A DNA stretch of 64,000 bases from Pectobacterium colocasium (GTDB lineage Bacteria > Pseudomonadota > Gammaproteobacteria > Enterobacterales > Enterobacteriaceae), in assembly GCF_020181655.1 (NCBI RefSeq), contig NZ_CP084032.1, positions 3,472,001 through 3,536,000 on the forward strand, given 5' to 3'. The notes below the pieces were generated by a model, which did no database searches, was not told the origin of the DNA, and worked only from the letters and a program-made list of their open reading frames with translations. A program made the translations under genes and the position numbers. The number at the start of each line of letters is the position of its first letter. The first letter of the stretch is position 1. Of the stretch, positions 10,059-19,463 are shown in pieces.

Positions 10059-11066
10059 TTATTCTGCGGTCAGCGTCAGGCGTGCAACCTGATTACTGCG
10101 CACAAATCGGCTTAAATCAACCGGCTTGCCTTGAAATTGAATCTGTACCGCAGCAGGTGCGCCAATTTTAAGTTTATAGGGCGACTGACCATCCAGATTC
10201 AGCGTGCCGCCGTTACGTTGCATGCCGCTGAACAGTTTCTTGCCACTGGCATCCGTCACTTCCAGCCAGCAATCGGCCGTGAAAGTCATAACCAATGCAT
10301 GGGCAGCAGAGACCGGATTGCTCTCCGTTACCGTACCCGCAGCAGGAGCAACTGCCCCAGCGCCTAACAGTCCATTACCCGCAGTCTGATGCTGTGCAGT
10401 ATTCGCCTGTGAAGGCGATTGGCTGGAAGGTGCCGTTGACGGCGTCGTTGAGGAAACAGAAGAAGAAGGCGTTGAAGGTGTCGCCGTGACAGTCGCAGAC
10501 AGGTCGACTGGCGTAGAAGCGGGTGCCGCAGCAGAATTTTGTGCCGCTGTTTCCTGCGGGGCGCTGTTGTCCATCAGCGGAACAGGTTGCCCTTCCGTTT
10601 GTGCCTGCATCGAACTGGCGTGATCGACCATGCTATTGATTTCCGCCTGCTGAGCCTGATGGTTTTGCCACCACCATGCGCCCGTTAGCCCCAGAACAAC
10701 CAGCACGACCAGCCAGGTGATTGTCATCAACCAGCCATCACGCTTTTTGCGGCTTTTTTTCAGCGAAAAACTCTGCATCGGCGAGACAGAGATCGTTTTA
10801 GGTATGGCCTGTTTATCCACGATGGGAAGCAGCTCATCTTCGGGTAAATGAACCAGCTTGGCATAAGAACGGATATAGCCGCGCAGAAAAGTCGGCGCTA
10901 AATCGGCAGGCGTCGTACCGTCTTCAATATCACGAACGGTGGAGATTTTAAGGCACAAACGCTCGGCAATAGTTTGCTGGGTAAATCCAAGACGTTCACG
11001 CGCCTCACGCAGACGTTCGCCGGGTAGTTTTGCTTCTGTTGTATCTTGGGTGGCTTCAGTATTCAT
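10059..11066 (-). CDS. rodZ: Cell-shape protein RodZ
   Basis: Bitopic inner-membrane protein that links MreB filaments to the wall-synthesis complex. The N-terminal cytoplasmic helix-turn-helix domain ([18 protein letters not shown]..., about residues 15-85) binds MreB. A single membrane segment is near 115-135 ([16 protein letters not shown]). A long Ser/Thr/Pro/Ala linker (about 150-245) and a C-terminal beta domain ([21 protein letters not shown]) follow. Length 335 is typical. Its start overlaps the pilF stop by 11 bases, indicating translational coupling. Confidence 0.96.
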   Translation of the reverse strand: MNTEATQDTTEAKLPGERLREARERLGFTQQTIAERLCLKISTVRDIEDGTTPADLAPTFLRGYIRSYAKLVHLPEDELLPIVDKQAIPKTISVSPMQSFSLKKSRKKRDGWLMTITWLVVLVVLGLTGAWWWQNHQAQQAEINSMVDHASSMQAQTEGQPVPLMDNSAPQETAAQNSAAAPASTPVDLSATVTATPSTPSSSVSSTTPSTAPSSQSPSQANTAQHQTAGNGLLGAGAVAPAAGTVTESNPVSAAHALVMTFTADCWLEVTDASGKKLFSGMQRNGGTLNLDGQSPYKLKIGAPAAVQIQFQGKPVDLSRFVRSNQVARLTLTAE

Positions 11067-11853
11067 TAGCTAAGAAGTGCTGGTACTGTTTAGATTGTGG
11101 AAAACTTCGCGCCAGCACGTTGCCATAACGTTCTTTATCGCCATCATGGCCCGCCAACGCGGCGAAACGAATCTGTAACCATAAGCTTTCGGCACTGGCC
11201 GGAAGAATATGCTGATAAACATCAAGCAGCAGCCGCGCTTGCTCATTTTTCCCGGCATCAAACTGTTTGTTTGCTTCCGCCAGCAAGGCACTGCCTTTCG
11301 TCGGGTCATATTTCAGCGCCCGACTTAATAAATTGCGCGCGTTTTCAGTCTGTCCGGCATGGAAAAAGCAGTATCCCGCATTTTCCAACGCATCAGCAAC
11401 CTGACTGTAATCAGGAAGTTGTGCAGCCGCACTAAACTGTCGCTGCGCCGCTACATACTGCCCTAAACTACACAGAAACGCACCGTAATTATTCATGACG
11501 CTGCCATTTTCCGGCGCCATGTTCAACACGTGCTGATAACGCTGTTCGGCAAGACGGTTTTCACCTATCCGCTGCTCGTAGAGCGCCATCCCCAATTGTG
11601 TTCGATAATCCTGCGGAGCAATCGCCACCGCCTTTTCAAGATTCTGCCGAGCCGAATCCAAATTGTTGTGCGCCAGATACGCCAGCCCCAGCTGCAAGCG
11701 GGTTTGAGCAACCGCGGGATTTGTCGCTTCCTGAGGCGAATGCACACATCCCGCCAGCAACAGCACCGCGAACAGGCCACTCAGCCAGTACGCTCCACGT
11801 AATAACGCGATTCTCTGTGACAGAGACAATCCCTGTGATAGAACCTTTACCAT
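11056..11853 (-). CDS. pilF: PilF/PilW-type TPR lipoprotein for type IV pilus biogenesis
   Basis: Outer-membrane lipoprotein with TPR repeats, the pilotin class that helps the type IV pilus secretin oligomerise in Pseudomonas. The lipobox is LLLAGC with Cys36, and TPR units run from about residue 50 to 210 ([44 protein letters not shown]). The E. coli order places the equivalent gene between rlmN and rodZ. Whether this strain makes type IV pili cannot be judged from this window. Confidence 0.88.
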   Translation of the reverse strand: MVKVLSQGLSLSQRIALLRGAYWLSGLFAVLLLAGCVHSPQEATNPAVAQTRLQLGLAYLAHNNLDSARQNLEKAVAIAPQDYRTQLGMALYEQRIGENRLAEQRYQHVLNMAPENGSVMNNYGAFLCSLGQYVAAQRQFSAAAQLPDYSQVADALENAGYCFFHAGQTENARNLLSRALKYDPTKGSALLAEANKQFDAGKNEQARLLLDVYQHILPASAESLWLQIRFAALAGHDGDKERYGNVLARSFPQSKQYQHFLANEY

Positions 11854-12004
11854 CCCTGTTCCCCCTCGCTGTCATCCTTGCCAGACATCCTTTTGTCAGA
11901 GAGGTTACCTGAATATGAGCAGAGTGGCAGTCAGATCGGGTAACAACGCGGCGCGCCTCGCAATTTGCTCACGTTTGTCCTGCAAATTACCTCAGCAGCA
12001 GACA

Positions 12005-12032
12005 GCGGGTTAGCGCTTCCACGCTAACCCGC
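12005..12032 (-). terminator. Perfect 11-bp hairpin after rlmN
   Basis: GCGGGTTAGCG pairs perfectly with CGCTAACCCGC across a 6-base loop just downstream of the rlmN stop. No T tract follows on the minus strand, so it may stabilise or attenuate rather than terminate. Confidence 0.5.
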
Positions 12033-12045
12033 GCGCCATCCGATC

Positions 12046-13305
12046 TTAGACCGCTTTCACCGCAATAGGTTCACCCGCCATTTTCTTCTTCAGCGTACGC
12101 TTGGTTCTGTCCACGACTTCACCAGCCAACTGGCCGCAGGCAGCATCAATGTCATCCCCACGGGTTTTACGCACGATCGTCGTGAAGCCATATTCCATCA
12201 ATACCTTGGAGAAACGGTCAACACGGCTGTTTGAGCTACGGCCATACGGCGCGCCTGGGAACGGATTCCATGGAATCAGGTTAATTTTGCACGGCGTATC
12301 TTTCAGGCATTCAGCCAGTTGATGCGCGTGCTCGGTACCGTCATTGATATGATCCAACATCACATACTCAACGGTAACACGACCCTGATTCGCATTGGAT
12401 TTTTCCAGATAGCGACGAACCGCACTCAGAAACATCTCGATATTGTACTTTTTGTTGATCGGCATGATTTCGTTGCGGATGTCGTCGGTCGGCGCATGCA
12501 AAGAAATCGCCAGCGCAACATCAATCATATCGCCCAGTTTATCCAACGCAGGCACGACACCAGACGTGGACAGCGTCACACGACGCTTGGACAAACCGAA
12601 ACCGAAATCGTCCAGCATGATTTCCATCGCTGGCACCACGTTAGTCAGGTTCAGCAATGGTTCGCCCATGCCCATCATCACCACGTTGGTAATGGGACGC
12701 TGGCCGGTGACTTTAAAAGCGCCGATAATTTTCGCCGCACGCCACACCTGGCCGATAATTTCCGATACGCGCAGGTTGCGGTTAAAGCCCTGCTGCGCCG
12801 TTGAGCAGAACTTGCACTCCAGCGCGCAACCTACCTGAGACGATACGCACAGCGTGGCGCGATCTTCTTCGGGAATATAAACGGTTTCTACGCGCTGGCC
12901 GCCTACCAGAATCGCCCACTTAATCGTGCCGTCAGAAGAACGCTGTTCATCTACGACTTCAGGCGCGCGAATCTCAGCGACTTCCTGCAATTTGCTGCGG
13001 AAGACTTTGTTAATATCCGTCATCTGGTTGAAGTCATCACAGCAGTAGTGATAAATCCATTTCATGACCTGATCGGCGCGGAACGGTTTCTCTCCCATCG
13101 ACATGAAGAGGTCACGCATTTGCTGGCGGTTAAGATCCAACAGGTTGATTTTTTCCGCACTGGTTTTAACGGATTGAGAGGCATCAGCGGACGCCGGAGA
13201 GAATTCGGACACGGTTTGCTCGGATACGGTAGTTGTTGTAGATGCGACAGTCGTAGATGCGGTCGTTTCAGGCACGACGGTTTCAGACGCGATTTGCTTA
13301 GACAT
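12046..13305 (-). CDS. rlmN: Dual-specificity 23S rRNA/tRNA adenine-C2 methyltransferase RlmN
   Basis: Radical-SAM enzyme that makes m2A2503 in 23S rRNA and m2A37 in some tRNAs. The cluster motif [14 protein letters not shown] is present, with [12 protein letters not shown] and the catalytic cysteine region near the C-terminus ([17 protein letters not shown]). I start at the ATG at 13305 (MSKQIAS), with AGGA seven bases upstream; a TTG two codons earlier is less likely. The first 55 or so residues before [12 protein letters not shown] are Thr/Ser/Val-rich and about 36 longer than the E. coli N-terminus I recall, so the extension is unusual though the fold is intact. Confidence 0.96.
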   Translation of the reverse strand: MSKQIASETVVPETTASTTVASTTTTVSEQTVSEFSPASADASQSVKTSAEKINLLDLNRQQMRDLFMSMGEKPFRADQVMKWIYHYCCDDFNQMTDINKVFRSKLQEVAEIRAPEVVDEQRSSDGTIKWAILVGGQRVETVYIPEEDRATLCVSSQVGCALECKFCSTAQQGFNRNLRVSEIIGQVWRAAKIIGAFKVTGQRPITNVVMMGMGEPLLNLTNVVPAMEIMLDDFGFGLSKRRVTLSTSGVVPALDKLGDMIDVALAISLHAPTDDIRNEIMPINKKYNIEMFLSAVRRYLEKSNANQGRVTVEYVMLDHINDGTEHAHQLAECLKDTPCKINLIPWNPFPGAPYGRSSNSRVDRFSKVLMEYGFTTIVRKTRGDDIDAACGQLAGEVVDRTKRTLKKKMAGEPIAVKAV

Positions 13306-13371
13306 TGTCAATCCTGGCCTCGTTATTACACGTTATGGCGCTAAAAAGAAGGTTGAATTCGATGGTTATGA

Positions 13372-13412
13372 CCAAAGAAACGCCCCGGATAAGTGCAGGC
13401 TCATCCGGGGCG
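13372..13412 (-). terminator. ndk terminator
   Basis: CGCCCCGGAT pairs perfectly with ATCCGGGGCG, and the minus strand continues TTTCTTT. It lies between ndk and rlmN and should end the ndk transcript. Confidence 0.75.
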
Positions 13413-13546
13413 CAGCATTGTACAAAGTTTAAAACAGGTAAGCTACCATCACCGCTTTTTTTCTGTGTCATTGCTTCGACACGGCACATTAACGCAACGA
13501 AAAAGAAGCAACATCACACGCGCTAACCTGTTTATTACCCGCAACA

Positions 13547-13975
13547 TTACGCGCGCGGGCAAATTTCATCATCGCTGAAGAAATACGCGATTTCACGCTG
13601 AGCAGATTCAATAGAATCAGAACCGTGTACCGCGTTCGCCGTGAAGCTGTCAGCGTAATCCGCACGCAGCGTGCCCGCCAGTGCATTTGCCGGGTTCGTG
13701 GCACCCATGATGTCACGGTTACGTTGAACGGCGTTTTCACCTTCCAGCACCTGCACCATGATTGGGCCAGACATCATGAATTCAACCAGGCCATCAAAGA
13801 ACGGCTTGCCTTTATGCTCAGCGTAAAAGCCTTCCGCTTGCTCACGGCTCAGGCGCAGCATTTTAGCCGCAACAAGGGTAAAACCGGCGCTTTCAAAGCG
13901 TGCGTAAATCGAACCAATGGCATTTTTGGCAACCGCATTCGGTTTTACGATGGAGAAGGTACGTTCTATCGTCAT
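13547..13975 (-). CDS. ndk: Nucleoside diphosphate kinase
   Basis: Balances NTP and dNTP pools by phosphate transfer through an active-site histidine, here in NAVHGSDS (about residue 117). The N-terminal [13 protein letters not shown] and the Arg/Thr substrate loop are intact. Length 142 is typical. It is transcribed alone, with a hairpin terminator after it. Confidence 0.97.
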   Translation of the reverse strand: MTIERTFSIVKPNAVAKNAIGSIYARFESAGFTLVAAKMLRLSREQAEGFYAEHKGKPFFDGLVEFMMSGPIMVQVLEGENAVQRNRDIMGATNPANALAGTLRADYADSFTANAVHGSDSIESAQREIAYFFSDDEICPRA

Positions 13976-14334
13976 ATTGACCTCATTAACTAAACTGTCA
14001 GATTGCAGCCGGATTATAAGAATTGTCTACCCAGCCAGTGAAAGTGGCGCAAATTATAGGTGCAGAGACCTTTGTTGCCTACCAAGGAAATAACATTTTA
14101 TTAAAAAAATGTTACCTCTCATTTCCTCTTCATTAACGATTACGCCTCGCACTTTTTCGTCCCCCACAGCCTTTGCGCGGGATGTAACAAATCATCAGCG
14201 ATCACAGTTCTGAAGGTTACTTGTAACGTTATAGGTTATTTGTTTTTAAAACAATAAGATAACTAGAATTTCCTTATCGTTCACTGCTAGCCTTGCTGTT
14301 GTACCCACCATAATGGCCAGTAAGAGGGCTGATA
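13976..14334. other. Divergent intergenic region ndk / alpha-glucoside genes
   Basis: A 359-base AT-rich region carrying the ndk promoter area on one side and the aglA control region on the other. A possible promoter for aglA is TTGTTT at 14240 and TAGAAT at 14264 with 18-base spacing. I see no gene in it. Confidence 0.5.
14240..14254. promoter_or_regulatory. Palindrome overlapping the candidate aglA -35 box
   Basis: A perfect inverted repeat of seven bases (TTGTTTT, one base, AAAACAA) covers the possible -35 element of aglA, about 80 bases before its ATG. It is a candidate operator for the RpiR-type regulator encoded at 18305. The assignment is inferred from position and symmetry only. Confidence 0.35.
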
Positions 14335-15915
14335 ATGAAAAGAGCGGTCAATGCATTGCAAAATTTCGGCAAGTCCCTGTATGGGCCAGTGCTGATACTC
14401 CCGATTGTCGGGCTATTCATCGCATTTGGGAACGTGTTTGGTAACGGCAACTTAGCGGGCTATATCCCTTTACTTAATCACCCTTTAATTCAGGATTTTG
14501 GTCAACTGGTTTCCAAATCTGCCGTAGCGATTCTGGCTAATTTGGCGCTGGTATTCGCCGTTGGGATCCCGATTGGATTGGCAAAACGCGATAAGGGCTA
14601 CGCTGCGCTGATCGGTCTGGTGATGTTCATCATCTTCATTAACGCCATGAATATCACGCTGCAATTACAGGGAAAACTCGTGCCAGCCGCAGAGATGCGC
14701 GCCGCCGGGCAAGGCATGGTGCTAGGCGTTCAGGTGCTGGAAATGGGCGTTTTCGCCGGTATCCTGATCGGCGGATTCGCAGGCTATCTGTATAACCGCT
14801 ATTCCAGTAAACAGTTTAACGGTGTCATGGCGATTTATTCCGGCCACTGCTTCGTTGCCATTCTGGTTATTCCGCTGGCGATTGCGCTGGGCTTTGCGAT
14901 GAGCGCGCTGTGGCCGTTTGCTCAACAGGGCATTACCTGGCTGGCCTTCGCGATTAAAGGTGCAGGCCCTGTTGGCATCGCCATTTATGGTTTTCTGGAA
15001 CGCGTGCTAATCCCCACTGGGCTTCATCATCTGGTCTACACCCCATTCCTGTACACCGAACTGGGCGGCACCGCAGAGGTATGCGGCAAGTTGTATCAGG
15101 GCGCACGCAACATCTATTTTGCTGAAATGGCCTGTCAGGATGTCAAACAACTGAGTTCCACCGTAGTCTGGGACGCACGTGGCATCAGTAAAATGTTTGG
15201 TCTGACTGCCGCCGCGTTGGCGATGTACGTCACAGCGAAGCCAGAAAAGCGTCTGGCAGCCAAAGCCATTCTGATTCCGGCCGCTTTTACTTCTTTCTTG
15301 CTGGGTGTCACCGAGCCGCTGGAATTCTCCTTCCTGTTCGTCGCGCCCATGCTATTTGCCGTCCACGCCGTACTAACTGGCATAGGCATGATGCTGTTCT
15401 CCATCATGGGCGTGCATGCCATTGGTGCCAACGGCGTCATCGACTTCCTGCTTTATAACCTGCCGCTGGGCATCGAGAAATCTAACTGGCCGATGTACAT
15501 CGCGGTTGGGCTGACTATGTCGGTGATTTACTTCTTCGTCTTCCGCTTCCTGATTCTGTATTTCGATATGCCAACACCCGGACGTGAAACCGATGAGGAA
15601 GAGACGCGCCTGTACTCTAAAAACGAATATCAGGCGAAAGCCGAGAGCCAGGTAAAAACGCAGGACGCAGTGAAGAACGATGATCCGCCTGTCGGCGCTA
15701 CCATTATCGCCGGACTGGGCGGTAAACCAAACATCGAGGTAGTGGATAACTGTTACACCCGCTTACGGGTCACGCTGATCGACCCAACGCTGGTAGACGA
15801 ACAACAGCTTAAGAACACCGGTGCGAAAGCCGTTATCCGGCAGGGTAACAACGTACAGGTGGTTTACGGACTTCACGTCAAAACGATACGCGAAGCAGTT
15901 GAAAACGCGCTTTAA
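14335..15915 (+). CDS. aglA: PTS permease, alpha-glucoside-specific EIICB
   Basis: Membrane permease that takes up and phosphorylates an alpha-glucoside. The EIIC domain (about residues 1-420) is hydrophobic and includes the conserved substrate region GFLERVLIPTGLHHLVYTPF and GVTEPLEFSFLF. The EIIB domain (about 445-526) has the phosphorylated cysteine at 473 in VDNCYTRLRVT. No EIIA domain is present, so it probably uses the general glucose EIIA (Crr). The fused EIICB layout and the paired phospho-alpha-glucosidase match the aglA-aglB genes of Klebsiella more than the split E. coli glvCB. Likely substrates are maltose, sucrose isomers or similar disaccharides; the exact sugar is not readable. 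Confidence 0.88.
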   Translation: MKRAVNALQNFGKSLYGPVLILPIVGLFIAFGNVFGNGNLAGYIPLLNHPLIQDFGQLVSKSAVAILANLALVFAVGIPIGLAKRDKGYAALIGLVMFIIFINAMNITLQLQGKLVPAAEMRAAGQGMVLGVQVLEMGVFAGILIGGFAGYLYNRYSSKQFNGVMAIYSGHCFVAILVIPLAIALGFAMSALWPFAQQGITWLAFAIKGAGPVGIAIYGFLERVLIPTGLHHLVYTPFLYTELGGTAEVCGKLYQGARNIYFAEMACQDVKQLSSTVVWDARGISKMFGLTAAALAMYVTAKPEKRLAAKAILIPAAFTSFLLGVTEPLEFSFLFVAPMLFAVHAVLTGIGMMLFSIMGVHAIGANGVIDFLLYNLPLGIEKSNWPMYIAVGLTMSVIYFFVFRFLILYFDMPTPGRETDEEETRLYSKNEYQAKAESQVKTQDAVKNDDPPVGATIIAGLGGKPNIEVVDNCYTRLRVTLIDPTLVDEQQLKNTGAKAVIRQGNNVQVVYGLHVKTIREAVENAL

Positions 15916-15928
15916 CAGGAGACTGACC

Positions 15929-17290
15929 ATGACGAAACCCCCATTCATTCTGACCATTGCCGGCGGCGGCAGCACCTATACCCCAGGCATCGTAAAGAGT
16001 CTGATGGTACGTCTCGCGGATTTCCCGCTGGCAGAGATTCGTTTGTATGACATCGACGGCCCGCGGCAGGACATCATCGCGCCGGTGGTGGAAAAGGTCA
16101 TTCGTGACCACAGTGACAGCATCGTTTTTACCGTCACGACCGACGCGGAGACCGCGTTTAGCGGCGCCCACTTTGTCTTTGCCCAGATGCGTGTCGGGCA
16201 GTACAAGATGCGCGAGCAGGACGAGAAAATCCCGCTACGTCACGGCGTCGTCGGGCAGGAAACCTGTGGCCCCGGCGGACTGGCCTACGGCCTGCGCACC
16301 ATTCTGCCGATGGCTGAGCTTATCGATCTGGCTGAGCTCTATGCGCATAAAGAGGCGTGGATCGTCAATTACTCCAACCCTGCCGCGATCGTTGCCGAAG
16401 GCGTACGCCGCCTGCGTCCTAACGCCCGCGTGCTGAATATCTGCGACATGCCGGTTGCCGCGATGCGTAACATTGCCGCCGTGCTGGGCGTCGATCGTCA
16501 CGACATCACGGTGGACTATTTCGGGTTGAACCACTTCGGCTGGTTTACCCGCGTGCTGGTCGATGGTGTCGATCGTATGCCGGAGTTGCGCGAACACATC
16601 GCCCGCTACGGCCTGCTGACCGCCGATGCCGCCGATACTGACCCACAACACGCCGATCCATCGTGGGTGAAAACCTGGCGCAACATCAAACCCATCATGG
16701 ATCATTTCCCTGAGTTCGTGCCGAATCCGTATTTGCAGTATTACCTGATGCCGAATCAGATCGTGGAACATCAGGATCCTGACTACACGCGCGCCAATGA
16801 AGTGATGGACGGGCGTGAGAAGAAGCTGTTTGCGGCTGCCGCCAGCTACAAAGACACCGGTATTCTGTCGGATGCGTTCCACGTTGGCGTACACGGCGCG
16901 TTCATTGTTGATGTCGCCTGCTCGCTGGCGTTCGATCTGCGTCAGCGTCATCTGGTGATCGTCGAGAATAAAGGTGCCATCGCCAATCTGCCGTACGACG
17001 CGATGGTCGAAGTGCCCGCCTATATCACCGCGCAAGGGCCGGAGCCGGTGCGGATGGGGAACGTACCGCAGTTCCATCGTGCCTTACTGGAACAGCAGTT
17101 GGCGTCCGAACAATTGCTAGTAGAAGCCACGCTGGAAGGCAGCTACGAGAAGGCCTTGCAGGCATTTACCCTGAACCGTACCGTGCCGACGATGCAGCAC
17201 GCCAAAGCCATTCTGGATGAGATGATTGAAGCCAATCAGGATTACTGGCCGCAATTAAAACAAGCATATAGAGACGGTATCGCCCAATAA
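15929..17290 (+). CDS. aglB: 6-phospho-alpha-glucosidase, glycoside hydrolase family 4
   Basis: NAD+- and Mn2+-dependent GH4 hydrolase that cleaves the phosphorylated alpha-glucoside delivered by the PTS. The N-terminal GGGSTYTPGI binds NAD+, CGPGGLAYGLRT and NYSNPAAI follow, and the metal ligands are Cys172 in CDMP and His202 in GLNHFGW. The CDMP form is the signature I recall for alpha- rather than beta-specific members. I start at the ATG at 15929, 13 bases after the aglA stop with AGGAGA upstream; a longer reading to 15821 would overlap aglA. Length 453 is typical (about 440). The pair is an operon. Confidence 0.92.
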   Translation: MTKPPFILTIAGGGSTYTPGIVKSLMVRLADFPLAEIRLYDIDGPRQDIIAPVVEKVIRDHSDSIVFTVTTDAETAFSGAHFVFAQMRVGQYKMREQDEKIPLRHGVVGQETCGPGGLAYGLRTILPMAELIDLAELYAHKEAWIVNYSNPAAIVAEGVRRLRPNARVLNICDMPVAAMRNIAAVLGVDRHDITVDYFGLNHFGWFTRVLVDGVDRMPELREHIARYGLLTADAADTDPQHADPSWVKTWRNIKPIMDHFPEFVPNPYLQYYLMPNQIVEHQDPDYTRANEVMDGREKKLFAAAASYKDTGILSDAFHVGVHGAFIVDVACSLAFDLRQRHLVIVENKGAIANLPYDAMVEVPAYITAQGPEPVRMGNVPQFHRALLEQQLASEQLLVEATLEGSYEKALQAFTLNRTVPTMQHAKAILDEMIEANQDYWPQLKQAYRDGIAQ

Positions 17291-17327
17291 TCTGCGACTT
17301 GTCGGATGAGGGAAAATCGCTGACAAT

Positions 17328-17358
17328 GAATCTACCATTGAATATCAATGGTAGATTC
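17328..17358. repeat. Perfect 13-bp inverted repeat between aglB and sseA
   Basis: GAATCTACCATTG and its exact complement flank a 5-base loop (AATAT). It is AT-rich and has no T tract, so it is an unusual terminator. It may be an operator or mRNA-stability element between the sugar operon and sseA. Confidence 0.55.
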
Positions 17359-17393
17359 GGGGCTGAATTCGTCGGCCCCAACGTGGAGGATCT

Positions 17394-18263
17394 ATGTCAG
17401 CATCGTCTTCTGATTTGCCCGTTTCTCATGAGCGGTTTGTTTCCGCAGACTGGCTTGCCAGCCGCCTGAATAACAGCAGTATCACACTCATTGATGCCCG
17501 AATGCTGCCACCGGGCAACACCACCCGTGATATTCATGCCGAATACCGCGCCGGTCACCTACCTGGCGCGGTTTTTTTTGATATTGAAACCCTGTCCGAT
17601 CACAGTACCGATCTGCCGCATATGATGCCAACTCGCGAAAACTTCGCACGGGCGATGGGCGAGTTGGGGATTGATAACCAGCAGCATCTGGTGATTTACG
17701 ATGAAGGAAATCTCTTCTCAGCGCCGCGCGCGTGGTGGATGTTGCACACCTTCGGTGCGACATCCCTTTCAATCCTGAGCGGGGGTCTGGCAGGCTGGAA
17801 AGCGCAAAATATGCCGTTGGAACAGGGTGATGTGACACCGAAACCAACCACGTTTCACGCTACGTTGGATGAAAGCGCGATTCGCTCATGCGATGATGTA
17901 CTTTCCATCAGCCGGGATAAATCAGAACAGATTGTCGATGCCCGTCCCGCGCCGCGCTTTCATGCCGAAGTGGACGAACCGCGTCCCGGCCTGCATCGCG
18001 GCCATATTCCCGGCAGCCTGAACGTGCCGTGGACCGATTTAGTACATAACGGTGCGCTGAAACCCAACGCTGAACTGGCAACCATTCTGCATAAGAATGG
18101 GGTGGATTTCACTCGCCCTATCGTCGCTAGCTGTGGCTCCGGCGTCACGGCATCTGTCGTTGTGCTGGCGCTGACGCAGTTAAATGTCCCGAATGTGACG
18201 CTGTACGACGGTTCATGGAGTGATTGGGGTAGCCGCGATGATGTTCCGATTGCGCGCGATTAA
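17394..18263 (+). CDS. sseA: 3-mercaptopyruvate sulfurtransferase
   Basis: Transfers sulfur from 3-mercaptopyruvate to thiols or cyanide in the cytoplasm. Two rhodanese domains are present, and the active-site loop SCGSGVTA puts the catalytic cysteine at 247; CGSGVT is the mercaptopyruvate type rather than the thiosulfate type. Length 289 is close to the E. coli protein. A good ribosome site (GTGGAGGATCT) precedes the ATG. In E. coli sseA neighbours sseB, as it nearly does here, but here an RpiR regulator gene and a repeat lie between them and sseB faces the opposite way. Confidence 0.95.
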   Translation: MSASSSDLPVSHERFVSADWLASRLNNSSITLIDARMLPPGNTTRDIHAEYRAGHLPGAVFFDIETLSDHSTDLPHMMPTRENFARAMGELGIDNQQHLVIYDEGNLFSAPRAWWMLHTFGATSLSILSGGLAGWKAQNMPLEQGDVTPKPTTFHATLDESAIRSCDDVLSISRDKSEQIVDARPAPRFHAEVDEPRPGLHRGHIPGSLNVPWTDLVHNGALKPNAELATILHKNGVDFTRPIVASCGSGVTASVVVLALTQLNVPNVTLYDGSWSDWGSRDDVPIARD

Positions 18264-18304
18264 TCCCGTTCAGTGTGTTATTTGCCGTCAATCAGGGGTA
18301 GCGG

Positions 18305-19093
18305 GTGGATAATCGGCTGGCATCCTTAATGCAGCATGGTCAGGTACTGACGCGCGCGGAGTATCGCGTGCTGGCTTTTATCGCCGAACATTCGTCGTTG
18401 ATAGGCAAAATAACGGTGCGTGAACTGGCGCAGAAGACCTATGTCTCCACCGCCACCATCATGCGGCTGTGCCAGAAAATCGGCTTTAGCGGCTACAGCG
18501 AATTCATTTATCACTGTAAAACGCTGCTCACGGATAATCCGCGTCTGGCTCCCTCGCCCGTCGACACGCCTGATGACGCTTCGCTTCCCGATGCCTTCCC
18601 GCATTTTGTCGACAATTACCGCCGCACATTTGCCTACATTAGCCATCAGGATAGAGCGACGTTCAGCGCTATCCTGCGACAGGAAAGCCATTTTTTCCTC
18701 TATGGCGCGGGGTTCTCCCATCTGTTTGCCGAGTATTTGGCGAAGAAGTTACAGGTGTTGGGGAAAGATGCGTTCTCTTCCGGGCTAGGAGACAGCCGAG
18801 GCATTTTTCTTAATAACGCACCGAAATATCAGGTGTTTATCGCTATCTCCCGCAGTGGAGAGACCGAACAAGTGTTGGATAAGGCGCGTATCGCCAAAAA
18901 CATTGGCATGAAAGTGATCGCGTTTACCCGAGCGTCGTTGAATTCATTAGGCGAGTTGGCCGATTTACACTTCCGGCTCTACGATGATGCGGTTCACTAT
19001 GCGGCGGAAGCTGGCGAGATTAGCTCATTTGAATCGAATATGGTGATGCTGATCGATTTACTGTTGTTGCAGGCAACAGCGGAAAAATCGTAA
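18305..19093 (+). CDS. MurR/RpiR-family transcriptional regulator
   Basis: A 262-residue regulator with an N-terminal helix-turn-helix of RpiR type (KITVRELAQKTYVSTATIMR) and a C-terminal SIS sugar-phosphate domain (FFLYGAGFSHLFAEYLAKKL, FIAISRSGETEQVLDKA). It starts with GTG, with AGGGG upstream; the first ATG is eight codons later. RpiR proteins with SIS domains respond to sugar phosphates, and GlvR-type members control alpha-glucoside genes, so it probably regulates aglAB upstream. The intervening sseA gene makes that link an inference. Confidence 0.88.
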   Translation: MDNRLASLMQHGQVLTRAEYRVLAFIAEHSSLIGKITVRELAQKTYVSTATIMRLCQKIGFSGYSEFIYHCKTLLTDNPRLAPSPVDTPDDASLPDAFPHFVDNYRRTFAYISHQDRATFSAILRQESHFFLYGAGFSHLFAEYLAKKLQVLGKDAFSSGLGDSRGIFLNNAPKYQVFIAISRSGETEQVLDKARIAKNIGMKVIAFTRASLNSLGELADLHFRLYDDAVHYAAEAGEISSFESNMVMLIDLLLLQATAEKS

Positions 19094-19128
19094 TCCGCTG
19101 TCGCCTCTATCAAATTTATATACCCTAT

Positions 19129-19463
19129 ATACCCTAAATAATTCGAGTTGCGTGACAAAACGTTATCGTTTTGAACAACGCTCTGCGTTGACCCTTTAGG
19201 GCAAGGCCCATTTATGGCTTTGTAACGCGGCAACCGCATGACAAATCGGTTTTAATCGATTTGAACAGCGCTAGCACTGACCCGAAGGGTGAGCCTCTAT
19301 GAACCTCATTAATCCCCAGGAGCTTACACAGGTAAGTGACTGGGGTGAGTAAGGACAAATCGGCCTAGCCGATTTGAACGCCGCTTGCGGCGGCCCTTCA
19401 GGGCGAGGCTAAGGATGAGCCGAGTATTGCCAACGCACAAGCAGCTTGAAGTATGACGGGTAT
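19129..19463. repeat. 335-bp nested palindromic repeat (MITE-like)
   Basis: The element has imperfect 23-bp terminal inverted repeats (left starts ATACCCTAAATAATTCGAG, right ends TTGAAGTATGACGGGTAT; 17 of 23 match when inverted). A shorter copy lies at 46560-46682 in the opposite orientation. Relative to that copy this one carries three extra units, each beginning GACAAA: about 19154-19222, 19240-19309 and 19354-19429. Each unit has two or three small hairpins (TCGG/CCGA, GCCGC/GCGGC, CCCTTCAGGG). The right end overlaps the sseB stop codon. No coding potential is seen. Confidence 0.82.
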
